Assembly (NCBI RefSeq): GCF_002008315.2
Contig: NZ_MVDG02000001.1
Location: forward strand, 3,906,001 to 3,970,000
From: Arthrobacter sp. KBS0703
Lineage (GTDB): Bacteria > Actinomycetota > Actinomycetes > Actinomycetales > Micrococcaceae
DNA length: 64,000 bases
Reading direction: 5' to 3'
Positions 1-8,446 of this stretch are shown here, one piece after another. The position numbers and the translations under genes are program-made. A model generated the notes under the pieces. The model did not search any database and was not told where the DNA came from. It saw nothing but the letters and a program-made list of their open reading frames with translations. Position 1 is the stretch's first letter. Every line of letters starts with the position of its first letter.

Positions 1-18
1 GGTGTTGAGCCAGTCCAT
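1..18 (-). CDS. Start of an amino-acid ABC transporter permease (partial)
   Basis: A minus-strand ATG at 18 opens a frame reading MDWLNT before the window edge, preceded by a weak purine stretch (GAGAGCAACC). It directly follows a solute-binding lipoprotein gene on the same strand, and polar amino-acid ABC permeases often begin this way. Only six residues are visible, so the assignment is inference from context. Confidence 0.35.
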
Positions 19-50
19 GGTTGCTCTCAGACGTAGTTAGCTTGTGAATC

Positions 51-81
51 CCGGGCAGGCCGCGTCCGGCGGCCTGCCCGG
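51..81. terminator. Strong hairpin after the solute-binding protein gene
   Basis: Perfect 13-bp arms (51-63 and 69-81) with a 5-nt loop lie just past the stop of the minus-strand lipoprotein gene and before the next gene. There is no U-tract, so it may attenuate expression between the binding protein and the permease or protect the 3' end, and not fully terminate. Confidence 0.5.
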
Positions 82-128
82 TGGTGAGCCGGTTGGCTTG
101 GTGCCCGGCGGCGTATGCGCCGGGCTTG

Positions 129-989
129 CTACTTGCTCGGCGTCGGCGAAGCGGTCTGCTCCGCCTTGGGCAGGTACTGCTCCGGCATCGGCGAGCCCGG
201 GAACCACTTCTGGTAAAGCTTCTTCCAGGTGCCGTCCTCCATTGCTGCGGCCAGTCCCTTGTTCAGGGCCTCCTTGAAGGCGGTCTTGCCCTTCGCGACG
301 GCGAACCCGGCGGGGGCGTCGAAGGACGGGATGTCCGCAGCGCTCACCAGGCCGTACTGCTCCTGGTAGGCCTTGGCTGCCTCGTAGTCCAGGAAGTGGG
401 CGTCCACGGCGCCGCTGTTCACGGCGGAAATTGCCGTGTTGTTGTCCGGGAAGCGGACCAGGTTGGCGGACGTGAAGTTCTTGACCGCGTAAGCCTCCTG
501 AAGCGTTCCCTGGACTACGCCGAGGCGCTTGCCGGACAGGCCGTCGGCGTCCTTGATGCCGGAGGTCTTGGTGGTGATGACTGTAAGGTAACCGGCGAGG
601 TAGCCCTCGGAGAAGTCAACGGTTTCCTTGCGCTTGTCGGTGATGCCGATGGCGGCCACACCGACGTCGAACTGGCCGTTGGCCACTGCGGCGAGCAGGC
701 CGGAGAAGTCCTGCCCGGTGAAGACCACATTGTCTACGCCGGCGCGGTGGGCCACGTCCTTGAACAGTTCAACGTCGAAGCCAGTGAAGTTTCCCTGGGC
801 GTCGGCGAAGGTGTAGGGCTTGGAGTCGCCGAGGCTCGCGACCCGTATGGTGCCCGGTTGAATCAGGCCGTACGGGTTGTCAGCTGGCGCAGAAGATGCC
901 GACGAGGACGCGCCGCAGCCCGAGAGTGCGAGCACAGCCGCCAAGGCTGCTGCAGCCACGGCTGCCGGGCGGAAGTTCAGTTTGATCAC
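129..989 (-). CDS. Amino-acid ABC transporter substrate-binding lipoprotein (SBP family 3)
   Basis: Periplasmic-type solute-binding protein, anchored outside the membrane as a lipoprotein, delivering a polar amino acid or similar ligand to an ABC permease. The chosen GTG start at 989 gives 286 aa with a compact signal peptide ending in lipobox LSGC; an upstream ATG at 1058 would give an unusually long leader. The mature part carries family-3 hallmarks: an opening [14 protein letters not shown] strand, [12 protein letters not shown], and the segment [24 protein letters not shown]. The next gene leftwards looks like the permease. The divergent LacI regulator and a double palindrome at 1065-1103 suggest local control. 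Ligand unknown. Confidence 0.85.
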   Translation of the reverse strand: MIKLNFRPAAVAAAALAAVLALSGCGASSSASSAPADNPYGLIQPGTIRVASLGDSKPYTFADAQGNFTGFDVELFKDVAHRAGVDNVVFTGQDFSGLLAAVANGQFDVGVAAIGITDKRKETVDFSEGYLAGYLTVITTKTSGIKDADGLSGKRLGVVQGTLQEAYAVKNFTSANLVRFPDNNTAISAVNSGAVDAHFLDYEAAKAYQEQYGLVSAADIPSFDAPAGFAVAKGKTAFKEALNKGLAAAMEDGTWKKLYQKWFPGSPMPEQYLPKAEQTASPTPSK

Positions 990-1064
990 AGCGTTGTCCA
1001 ATCGTTGGAGGGAGAGCGGTGCTGTCAGGGCCGCCGGAGGAGGTTCTCGATGAATCACTCTTGC

Positions 1065-1103
1065 TGAGTCCGGTCTCAGTCCCTAGGATTGAGACCGGAC
1101 TCA
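1065..1103. promoter_or_regulatory. Paired LacI-type operator
   Basis: Two 14-bp sites, TGAGTCCGGTCTCA (1065-1078) and TGAGACCGGACTCA (1090-1103), are exact reverse complements of each other. Each is also a near-palindrome of form TGAGnCCGGnCTCA with a central CG, the layout typical of LacI-family operators. Centres are 25 bp apart. They lie between the divergent binding-protein gene and the LacI regulator gene, so autoregulation plus control of the transporter is the simple inference. Confidence 0.6.
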
Positions 1104-1167
1104 CATCGATTGATTGAAATGTAGCCGAAGCTAAATCAGGCGTCAATAGCCCTCCCGAAAGGTGAAC

Positions 1168-2268
1168 ATGAGCAGTGACGGAGCCAGACGGCGCGACGTA
1201 ACGGTTGCCGACGTCGCAAAAGCCGCCCAAGTGTCCAAGGCGCAGGCAGCCCGCGCCCTGGGAAACTATGGCGCGGTTAGCGACGACGTTCGGGAGCGCG
1301 TCCTGGCCGCGGCGGAAGAGCTGGACTACCGGCCCAATGAGCTCGCCCGCAGCATGAACACGGGGAAATCGAACACCATAGGCGTGGTGGTGGGAGACAT
1401 CGAAAACCCACACTTCGGCCTGGCCACGAGGGGCATCTCGGACACGGCGAAGAAGAGCGGATTCAACGTCATCCTGATCAACACGGACGAGAATACGGCG
1501 GCCGAAGTGGACGCCGTGCGGGTCCTTCTGGACAAGCGCGTGGACGGCCTCATCGTGGCTCCCGCGTCATCGGTGGAAACACAACATTTACAGCGGGTTC
1601 ACGATTCCGGGCGCCCGCTGGTCCTGCTGGACCGCTCTGCGGAAGGGCTTGCCGTCGAGACGGTCGCCGTCGACATGGCGGGCATCTCCTATGAGTCCAC
1701 CCAATACCTCATCGAGGCAGGCCACCGCAGGATCGCCTTTATCTCCACGTTGCGGACGGACGCCGCCTACGGCGACGGCGCGAGGCTCGACTCCTCGCAG
1801 ATCTCCGACCGCCTGGACGGCATGCGGCGCGCCTTCGAGGACGCCGGGCTGCCGACCCCCGGAGACCTCGTGCGGCTCAATGCCGGCGATGCCGAGTCTA
1901 TCCGGAACATCACCCGGGAGGTCCTCCTGCAGCCTGACCCGGCCACCGCCGTCGTCGCCTCTGACGGCCTCATCGCCCTCAGCGTGGTGGAAACCATTCA
2001 GGAACTTGGCCTCGACATTCCGGGCGATGTCTCGTTCCTGATGTACGACGACTTCGCCTGGACCCGCCTGACCACACCGCCCCTGACGGTCATCGCGCAG
2101 CCGGTCTATGACATGGGCGCGGCCGCCGCGGCCGCCCTGATCCGGCAGATCGAGGGCCGCGCACCCCGCGGAGCACGGCCGGAGTTCAGAGCGACACTCA
2201 TCCGCCGCGGCTCCGTCGGTGCGGCTCCGGCGCCGTCAAAGGGGCGTCTGGCAGTTCAGGCAGGGTAA
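1168..2268 (+). CDS. LacI-family transcriptional regulator
   Basis: DNA-binding repressor of 366 aa. The N-terminal helix-turn-helix reads VTVADVAKAAQVSKAQAARAL, followed by the hinge region YRPNELARSM and a periplasmic-binding-protein-like effector domain beginning NTIGVVVGDIENPHFG. The ATG at 1168 is preferred over a GTG at 1162 because GAAAGG lies 5 nt upstream of it. The gene is divergent from an amino-acid-type ABC binding protein, and a double palindromic operator sits in the shared intergenic region. Convergent with the LysR gene on its right. The effector cannot be read from the sequence. Confidence 0.9.
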   Translation: MSSDGARRRDVTVADVAKAAQVSKAQAARALGNYGAVSDDVRERVLAAAEELDYRPNELARSMNTGKSNTIGVVVGDIENPHFGLATRGISDTAKKSGFNVILINTDENTAAEVDAVRVLLDKRVDGLIVAPASSVETQHLQRVHDSGRPLVLLDRSAEGLAVETVAVDMAGISYESTQYLIEAGHRRIAFISTLRTDAAYGDGARLDSSQISDRLDGMRRAFEDAGLPTPGDLVRLNAGDAESIRNITREVLLQPDPATAVVASDGLIALSVVETIQELGLDIPGDVSFLMYDDFAWTRLTTPPLTVIAQPVYDMGAAAAAALIRQIEGRAPRGARPEFRATLIRRGSVGAAPAPSKGRLAVQAG

Positions 2269-2334
2269 AGGCCCGACCAGGCGCCGCCCGGCACCGCGCC
2301 ATCCAGCCACGGCGCGCCGTTCATTCCGAAACGT

Positions 2335-3216
2335 CTAATCGCCCTGTTCGTTGATGGCCTCGAGCACGCGGTGCAGCGCCGGGTTGCGGGAGTTGCGCAT
2401 CCAGATGGCGTGGAGCTCCACCGGATCCACCTCGAAGCCGCCCAGCTCGAGGTATTCCACCCCGTCAATGCCCAGGACGGTTGCCGACTGGGGCACGAGC
2501 GCCACGCCGCGTCCCGCCGCAACGAGGAAGATCATGGTCAGGATCTGGCTGACGGTGTGCACGAACGTCCGGTGCGAGGACACCAGGCTGACCACCAGGT
2601 CGTAGAAATAGCGCGCCTGCGTGGGTGAGTGCATGATGAGGTCCTCACCGTGCAGGTCCTCCGCGGTCAGCTGCCGGTCCAGTTGCGTCAGGCGGTGACC
2701 TGACGGAACTGCCACCATGATCGGCTCCCGGTACAGCAGGCGGGAATCGAACAGCTCATCATCGAACGGCGGACGTGCCAGCCCCAGGTCGATGTCGCCG
2801 TTGATGAGCGCCGACGTCTGGTCCTTGGTCACCATCTCCCTGAGGTCGATATCCACATCGGGCAGCGCTCCGGAGATTTCGTTCAGGAGGGCGCCGAGGA
2901 GCCCGAACGTGGACGCGGCGGTAAATCCGATCCGGACGGCACCGGCGGAGCCCGCGGATATCCGGCGCGCGAGACTCGGCGCGGCCTCGGCGAGCTCCAG
3001 CAGCTTGAGCGCGTCGGCTAGGAAGGCCGTGCCGGCGGCGGTCAGGGTGACACCGCGGTTGTCGCGGTCAAACAGCTGCACCCCAATGGCCTTTTCCAGT
3101 TTCTGGATCTGCCGGCTCAAGGGCGGCTGGGTCATGTTCAGGCGAGCGGCGGCGCGGCCAAAGTGCAACTCTTCTGCGACGGCCACGAAGCCGCGGAGCT
3201 GGTCCAAGGAATACAT
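2335..3216 (-). CDS. LysR-family transcriptional regulator
   Basis: 293 aa, the usual LTTR length. The winged HTH is at residues 1-60 (LRGFVAVAEELHFGRAAARLNMTQPPLSRQIQKLE), followed by a two-lobed effector domain starting near residue 90. It is transcribed divergently from the tctC gene, the classic arrangement for an LTTR controlling its neighbour. The 146-bp intergenic region holds ATACC-N5-GGTAT at 3218-3232 and several ATGCA/TGCAT elements overlapping the tctC promoter. Probable activator of the tripartite transporter operon in response to an organic or aldaric acid. Confidence 0.9.
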   Translation of the reverse strand: MYSLDQLRGFVAVAEELHFGRAAARLNMTQPPLSRQIQKLEKAIGVQLFDRDNRGVTLTAAGTAFLADALKLLELAEAAPSLARRISAGSAGAVRIGFTAASTFGLLGALLNEISGALPDVDIDLREMVTKDQTSALINGDIDLGLARPPFDDELFDSRLLYREPIMVAVPSGHRLTQLDRQLTAEDLHGEDLIMHSPTQARYFYDLVVSLVSSHRTFVHTVSQILTMIFLVAAGRGVALVPQSATVLGIDGVEYLELGGFEVDPVELHAIWMRNSRNPALHRVLEAINEQGD

Positions 3217-3235
3217 AATACCGTGAGGGTATCAC

Positions 3236-3283
3236 GCAATGCAGAAATGCACTTGGACATGCATTGCAGACCGACTTTAGTCT
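3236..3283 (+). promoter_or_regulatory. Putative tctC promoter with overlapping ATGCA repeats
   Basis: TTGGAC (3253-3258) and TAGTCT (3278-3283) are separated by 19 bp, an acceptable actinobacterial -35/-10 pair with TAnnnT. GCAATGCA (3236-3243) and TGCATTGC (3260-3267) are an exact inverted pair, with another ATGCA at 3247-3251, so the -35 lies inside a potential operator. The same TTRGAC/TAnnnT layout recurs before three other genes of the cluster. Confidence 0.45.
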
Positions 3284-3362
3284 TCATTAGCAGCCTTCGG
3301 AGTGACGGAGCTCACGGGCGCACGATTTCCGCTCCCCAGCGGCGAATATTCAAAGGAGAATT

Positions 3363-4379
3363 ATGATCAAGTCGGCATTCACACGTCGGTCCATTCTGGC
3401 CACGGGGTCTGGCCTTGCCCTCGCGCTGGCATTGACCGCGTGCGGCGGCAACGTGGCGGGCACCGGCCCGGCGGCGGACGCCAGCAAGTTCCCTGCAGGC
3501 CCGGTCACGCTCACCATCGGCGCCGATCCGGGCGGCAGCACCGACCTGATCGGCCGCGCACTGGCTGAGAACGCCAGCGGCCCGCTCGGGGCTCCCATCC
3601 CCGTCGTCAACAAGCCGGGCGCGAACGGCGCCCTGGCCACCAAGGAAGTTGGCGGCGCGAAAGCGGACGGGCAGACGCTCGTCATCCTGAACGCCTCCCT
3701 GTTCGCCATCACGCCGCTGGCCGTCTCCGCCGGCGAGACGGTCAAGATCGAAGACTATGAGGTCATCACGGGAATTTCCCAGGATGACTACGTCCTAGTC
3801 TCCAATGCGGGCTCAGGCATGAAGACCATGGACGACCTGACCAAGGCGGGCAAGAAGTTCAACTTCGCCACCACCGGCGTCGGAACCGGCAGCCAGCTGG
3901 CACAGGCTCTGCTGTTCAAGCAGGCAAAGATCGACGGCACCGACGTTCCGTTCGACGGCGGCTCCCCCGCCATGACGGCGCTCCTGGGAAACCAGGTTGA
4001 TCTGGCCACCATCCAGCTCGCCGAGGCCATGCCCCAGATCAAGGCCGGCAAACTTAGCCCGATCGTGGTCTTCTCGAAGGAACGCAACCAGTACCTGCCG
4101 GACACCCCCACCGCCGTCGAGGCCGGCTATGACGTCCCGGTGTCCCAGTTCCGCGCGGTGGCCGCACCCAAGGGCACCCCCGAAGCCGTCCTGACCAAGC
4201 TGCGTGAGTCCTTCAAGAAGGCGTTCGAATCCGACGCCTACAAGGCCTTCAACAAGCAGAACCTCTTCACCGCGGCCGAGATCGACGGCGGCCAGGTCGC
4301 CAAGGACTGGTCAGCCAACGCGGCCAAGTACAAGGAACTGACCCAGAAGTACGACGTCGATCTGGGCGGCGGCAAGTGA
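3363..4379 (+). CDS. tctC: TctC-family tripartite tricarboxylate transporter binding lipoprotein
   Basis: Extracytoplasmic binding protein of 338 aa for a TTT-type transporter. The N-terminus has RRS and then a lipoprotein signal with lipobox LTACG. The Bug-fold hallmarks are visible: VTLTIGADPGGSTDLIGRAL, VVNKPGANG, and the later ATTGVGTGSQLAQ. An AAAGGAG ribosome site lies 5 nt before the ATG. It is the first gene of tctC-tctB-tctA-uspA, with GTGA overlap into tctB. The adjacent glucarate pathway suggests an aldarate or related dicarboxylate as ligand, which is inference. Confidence 0.92.
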   Translation: MIKSAFTRRSILATGSGLALALALTACGGNVAGTGPAADASKFPAGPVTLTIGADPGGSTDLIGRALAENASGPLGAPIPVVNKPGANGALATKEVGGAKADGQTLVILNASLFAITPLAVSAGETVKIEDYEVITGISQDDYVLVSNAGSGMKTMDDLTKAGKKFNFATTGVGTGSQLAQALLFKQAKIDGTDVPFDGGSPAMTALLGNQVDLATIQLAEAMPQIKAGKLSPIVVFSKERNQYLPDTPTAVEAGYDVPVSQFRAVAAPKGTPEAVLTKLRESFKKAFESDAYKAFNKQNLFTAAEIDGGQVAKDWSANAAKYKELTQKYDVDLGGGK

Positions 4380-4966
4380 TTTCCGCATCAAATAAGGAAG
4401 CCTCTTCCGGCGGCAGCGCCAACCACGCTGCCGCCGGGAACGGCCCTTCTCCCACAATCGCCGACGAGCTCCCCGAACCGCTGACTGCCGAACAGCTGGC
4501 CGCGGAATGGGATGAGGAACGGCCCCCGCACGCCGGTCCCCTCGCCAACGTGGCCGCGGCCGTGGCCACCGCCGCTCTTGGCGCCGCATGCCTGGCCATG
4601 TCAGTGGCCATGGGCCTTGGCAGCCCCGAAAAGCCCGAACCTGGGCTGTGGCCGTTCATCATCAGCCTTGTCATGATCGCCATGTCAGCGGCCCTGCTCG
4701 TTTTCGGGCGGAAGAAGCTGGACGCCGAAGCCTTCTCGGGGTCAAGCTGGCAGGTTGCCGGCGGAGTAGCGACGCTGGTCGGGTTCGTCCTGGTGGTCGG
4801 GGTGGCTGGCTTTGAGATCCCCACCCTGCTGCTGACCTTCGTCTGATTGAGATTCCTGGGCAAGGAAACCTGGCGGATGTCCATCATCCTCAGCCTCGCC
4901 GTGACAGCGGCCTTCTACCTGATCTTCGTCGTGGCGCTTAGCGTGCCCATCCCACATCTGTTCTAG
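4376..4966 (+). pseudogene. tctB: TctB small membrane subunit, broken by an in-frame TGA
   Basis: Small membrane subunit of the TTT transporter with four predicted membrane segments. The frame starts at a GTG overlapping the tctC stop and runs 156 codons to TGA at 4844-4846. The same frame then continues without a break as LRFLGKETWRMSIILSLAV through a final membrane segment to TAG at 4964, 8 bp before tctA. A single TGG-to-TGA change (Trp in a TFVWLRFLG context) explains it. The product as written lacks its last roughly 40 residues and fourth membrane helix. It may be a true nonsense mutation, a sequencing error, or rare readthrough. Confidence 0.8.
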
Positions 4967-4974
4967 GGAACCTC

Positions 4975-6507
4975 ATGGACTTTCTTGCACCGGTCATCAA
5001 CGGTTTCGGCGTCGTGCTGGAACCGATGAACCTCCTCTACTGCCTCATCGGCGTCGTCATCGGAATGCTCATCGGCGTACTGCCAGGCCTGGGCCCGGCA
5101 GCGACCATCGCCATCCTGCTCCCGCTGACGTACGGCGTCGAGCCCGTGACAGCCATCATCATGCTGTCCGGCATCTTCTACGGGGCCCAGTACGGCGGAA
5201 CCATCACGTCCGTGCTCCTCCGGCTGCCCGGCGAAGCATCCTCGGTGGTGACCGTCTTTGACGGCTACGCCCTGGCCCGTCAGGGAAAGGCCGGCACCGC
5301 CCTCGGCATCGCGGCCATCGGCTCCTTCTTCGGCGGCACCGTCTCGATCATTGGACTGACCCTTCTGGCACCCGTCGTCGCCGGATTCGCCCTGGATTTC
5401 GGACCGCCGGAGTACACCGCCCTGGCCATGCTGGGCATCCTTCTGGTGGCAACGGTCAGCAACGGCAGCAAGCTGAAATCCATCATCGCCGCGTCGCTTG
5501 GGCTGCTCCTGGCCACGGTCGGCCGCGACACGTTCACCGGCGAGTCACGGTTCACGTTCGATAACCTGTCCCTCGCCGACGGCCTCGACTTCGTACCGAT
5601 CGCCATGGGCATCTTCGGCCTGGGTGAAATCCTGTACAACCTCGAGGAACGGCACAACAAGGTCCAGGCGCCGGCCAAGGTGGCAAACGTCTGGCCCTCC
5701 CGCAAGGACCTGAAGGAATCGTCCGGCGCAATCGGCCGGGGATCCCTATTGGGCTTCTTCCTCGGGATCCTGCCGGGCGGCGGCGCAACCATCGCCTCAC
5801 TCGCGGCTTACGCCATGGAAAAGAAGCGGGCCAAGAACCCCGAACGCTTCGGCCGCGGCGCAGTCGAAGGTGTCGCCGCACCGGAAAGCGCCAACAACGC
5901 CGCCGCGACGTCCTCGTTCATTCCGCTGCTGACCCTGGGCATTCCCGCCAACGCCACCATGGCTATCATCTTCGGTGCGCTGCTGATCCAGGGCGTCACG
6001 CCGGGGCCCCAGCTCGTCCAGGACGATCCGGAGCTTTTCTGGGGCGTGGTCAACTCGATGTACATCGGCAACATCCTGCTGCTCATCATGAGCATCCCCC
6101 TGGTCGGCATCTTCGTGAAGATCCTGCGGGTCCGGGCGGCCATCCTCGCTCCGATCACGGTGCTCATCACGCTGATCGGCGTCTACACCATCAACAACAG
6201 CATCTTTGATATCTGGCTGGTCATTGTCTTCGGCATCCTCGGATACCTGATGAAGAAGTTCGGCTTCGAGCCCGGTCCGCTGGTGCTGGCCTTCGTCCTC
6301 GGCTCCCTCCTCGAGGAAAACCTGAGGCGCTCCCTCCTCCTCTTCGGAGGCGACCCCGCCGGCTTCATTGGCCGGCCCATCTCCGGCGTCCTGCTGCTGG
6401 TCTTCCTTGTGGTGATGCTTTTGCCGCTGCTCCAGAAGGCCTTCAAGAGGACCCGGACCACCGCACCCGCCGTCGAAGCCCGGCATGAAGAAAAGGAACG
6501 AGTATGA
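4975..6507 (+). CDS. tctA: TctA-family large membrane subunit of a tripartite tricarboxylate transporter
   Basis: Integral membrane permease of 510 aa with about eleven hydrophobic segments, the usual size for the TctA/DUF112 family. The conserved opening GVLPGLGPAATIAILLPLTYG and its internal repeat LGILPGGGATIASLAAY (around residue 265) mark the two symmetry-related halves. It works with TctB and the lipoprotein TctC to import carboxylates with a cation gradient. It begins 8 bp after tctB and its stop overlaps the ATG of a UspA gene (ATGA). Confidence 0.93.
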   Translation: MDFLAPVINGFGVVLEPMNLLYCLIGVVIGMLIGVLPGLGPAATIAILLPLTYGVEPVTAIIMLSGIFYGAQYGGTITSVLLRLPGEASSVVTVFDGYALARQGKAGTALGIAAIGSFFGGTVSIIGLTLLAPVVAGFALDFGPPEYTALAMLGILLVATVSNGSKLKSIIAASLGLLLATVGRDTFTGESRFTFDNLSLADGLDFVPIAMGIFGLGEILYNLEERHNKVQAPAKVANVWPSRKDLKESSGAIGRGSLLGFFLGILPGGGATIASLAAYAMEKKRAKNPERFGRGAVEGVAAPESANNAAATSSFIPLLTLGIPANATMAIIFGALLIQGVTPGPQLVQDDPELFWGVVNSMYIGNILLLIMSIPLVGIFVKILRVRAAILAPITVLITLIGVYTINNSIFDIWLVIVFGILGYLMKKFGFEPGPLVLAFVLGSLLEENLRRSLLLFGGDPAGFIGRPISGVLLLVFLVVMLLPLLQKAFKRTRTTAPAVEARHEEKERV

Positions 6508-6905
6508 CAATTCTGATCGGCTACCTGCCCACGCCCGAGGGCGAGGCGGCCCTTGAGGCAGGCATCGCCGAAGGCCAGCTGCGACGCGAGAGCATCGTCA
6601 TCCTCAATTCACCACGCAAGGGAGCGCCCGTCGACGCCGCCCTCGCCTCGGTGGAACAGGTCACGGAGCTGCTGCGGCGGGCCGAAGTGGCCGGCGTCCA
6701 GGCAACAATCCGGCAGCCTGGCCACACCGACGACCTGACCGACGAGTTCATTGACATCGCCGACGAGATCGATGCCTCCCTGATCGTCATCGGTCTCCGC
6801 AGGAGGTCCCAGGTCGGAAAGTTCATCCTCGGGAGCCACTCCCAGCGGATCCTGCTGCAGGCGGACCGGCCAGTGCTGGCGGTCAAAGTCCGGGAAAAAT
6901 CCTAA
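6504..6905 (+). CDS. Universal stress protein family (UspA-like)
   Basis: 133 aa cytoplasmic single-Usp-domain protein. The C-terminal nucleotide-binding pattern is recognisable as VIGLRRRSQVGKFILGSHSQRILLQADRPVLAVK, the G2xG9xG(S/T)-type ATP loop. The start overlaps the tctA stop by ATGA, so it is translationally coupled to the transporter operon. Usp proteins coupled to TTT or TRAP transporters may bind ATP and modulate transport (TeaD is the known TRAP example), but a direct role here is inference. Confidence 0.88.
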   Translation: MTILIGYLPTPEGEAALEAGIAEGQLRRESIVILNSPRKGAPVDAALASVEQVTELLRRAEVAGVQATIRQPGHTDDLTDEFIDIADEIDASLIVIGLRRRSQVGKFILGSHSQRILLQADRPVLAVKVREKS

Positions 6906-6927
6906 CCCCACCCATTGCAGTCCGCGC

Positions 6928-6954
6928 CCGGCGGCGATTTCTCCGCCGCCGGGC
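6928..6954. terminator. GC-rich hairpin after the uspA-like gene
   Basis: CCCGGCGGCG and CGCCGCCGGG flank a short T/C-rich loop right after the Usp stop and immediately before the next ATG at 6956. It probably ends or attenuates the transporter transcript. No U-tract is present. Coordinates are approximate to a base or two. Confidence 0.45.
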
Positions 6955-6955
6955 T

Positions 6956-8272
6956 ATGAAGCCAGGAGTCACCAGAGCCGTGAACCGCCCCCTCAGCCCC
7001 ACCGGGCCACACCGCATCAAGGACATCGCCATCACCCCGGTGGCATTCAAGGATCCGCCCCTTCTTAACGCGGTGGGCGTGCACGAGCCCTTCGCGCTGC
7101 GGGCCATCGTGGAGATCACCACCGACACCGGTATCTCCGGCCTCGGAGAGACCTACGGGGATGCCCCGCACATTAGCCGGCTAAAACTCGCCGCTGCGGC
7201 CCTGGCCGGAACCGATGTCTTTAACATCAACGAGATGCGCCAGCGGGTCACCAGGGCCCTCACTGCCGACACCACCGTCGGCGGCCACGGGATGTCGGGA
7301 ATGGTGACCGGTTCCAGCACCCCGGACCGAGTGCTGTCCCCTTTCGACGTTGCTTCGCTCGATATCCAGGGGAAGATCCTCGGACGTCCCGTGAGCGACC
7401 TGCTCGGAGGGGCGGTCCGGGGCGAGATCCCCTTCAGCGGATACCTCTTCTACAAATGGGCGGGGCACCCCGGCCACCAGGAAGACTCCTGGGGAGCCGC
7501 ACTGGATCCCGCGGGAATCGTCCGGCAGGCCCGCCGCATGGTGGACGAATACGGCTTCACCGCCCTGAAGCTCAAGGCAGGAGTGTTCCCTCCCGAGCAG
7601 GAAGTGGACGCCATCAAGGCACTCCGGGCCGAATTCCCGGACCTGCCGCTGCGCATCGACCCCAATGCCGCCTGGACCGTGGACACGTCCATCCGGGTGG
7701 GCAAGGACCTCTACGGCGTGCTGGAATACCTGGAGGATCCCACTCCGGGCCTCGCCGGCATGGCCGAGGTGCGCCGCAACGTGTCCATGCCCCTCGCGAC
7801 CAACATGTGCGTGGTCAGCTTCGGCGACGTGCCTCCGTCCGTTGAGGCCGGCGCCGTCGACGTCATCCTCTCGGACCACCACTTCTGGGGCGGCCTCCGC
7901 CGGTCCCAGTCGCTGGCCGGCATATCGGAAACCTTCGGCCTTGGATTGTCCATGCATTCCAACTCGCACCTGGGCATCAGCCTGGCCGCCATGGTCCACC
8001 TGGCCGCCGCCACGCCGAACCTGGACTACGCCTGCGATACGCACTGGCCGTGGAAGGAACCCGACGAGGATGTCATCGTGCAGGGACCCCTGGTCTTCCG
8101 CAACGGCGCCGTCGGCGTTCCCACCGCGCCCGGGCTGGGCGTGGAACTGGACCGTGAGGCCTTGGCACGCCTCCACGAGCAGTACTTGAAGTCCGGCATG
8201 CAGAACCGCGACGACACGGGCTACATGCAGAGTGTCCACCCCGACTACGAGCTGGTAACCCCGCGATGGTGA
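6956..8272 (+). CDS. Glucarate dehydratase-related enolase-superfamily enzyme
   Basis: 438 aa, dehydratase of the mandelate racemase/glucarate dehydratase group, expected to remove water from an aldarate after proton abstraction on a Mg2+-bound substrate. Visible active-site elements in order: ALKLKAGV (KxK base, near residue 205), RIDPNAAW and EYLEDP (metal ligands), TNMCVVSFGD, LSDHHFWGG, and MHSNSHLG (catalytic His-type motif). They parallel the second enzyme at 11009 but differ (DHHFWGG versus DPHFWTM), so this is a paralogue and possibly has a different aldarate substrate. The start could also be a GTG about 24 nt downstream. Confidence 0.85.
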   Translation: MKPGVTRAVNRPLSPTGPHRIKDIAITPVAFKDPPLLNAVGVHEPFALRAIVEITTDTGISGLGETYGDAPHISRLKLAAAALAGTDVFNINEMRQRVTRALTADTTVGGHGMSGMVTGSSTPDRVLSPFDVASLDIQGKILGRPVSDLLGGAVRGEIPFSGYLFYKWAGHPGHQEDSWGAALDPAGIVRQARRMVDEYGFTALKLKAGVFPPEQEVDAIKALRAEFPDLPLRIDPNAAWTVDTSIRVGKDLYGVLEYLEDPTPGLAGMAEVRRNVSMPLATNMCVVSFGDVPPSVEAGAVDVILSDHHFWGGLRRSQSLAGISETFGLGLSMHSNSHLGISLAAMVHLAAATPNLDYACDTHWPWKEPDEDVIVQGPLVFRNGAVGVPTAPGLGVELDREALARLHEQYLKSGMQNRDDTGYMQSVHPDYELVTPRW

Positions 8273-8361
8273 ATGACCGGACTAGTACGTTCACGGTGGA
8301 CGGCCGGCCACCCCCGCAGCCAAGCAATGCCTAAAGGGTATCAATCAATACATAAATAGGC

Positions 8362-8391
8362 TTAGACAGGCATGAATTAGCTGCCTAGGCT
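8362..8391 (+). promoter_or_regulatory. Putative promoter of the kdgD operon
   Basis: TTAGAC (8362-8367) and TAGGCT (8386-8391) with an 18-bp spacer lie about 55 bp before the kdgD start. The element CTTAGACAGGCAT resembles CTTGGACATGCAT at the tctC promoter. An upstream GGGTATCA at 8338 is also shared with the LysR/tctC intergenic region. Sequence similarity only. Confidence 0.4.
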
Positions 8392-8446
8392 GAAAAGGAA
8401 CCACACCACCTCCGCCGCCCGCGGCGCCAACTCCAAGGACCATCCC

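Noticed and set aside
81..1067. Long plus-strand ORF opposite the binding-protein gene
   Set aside because: Shadow of the minus-strand lipoprotein gene; no motifs, and the minus strand has a clear lipobox and fold.
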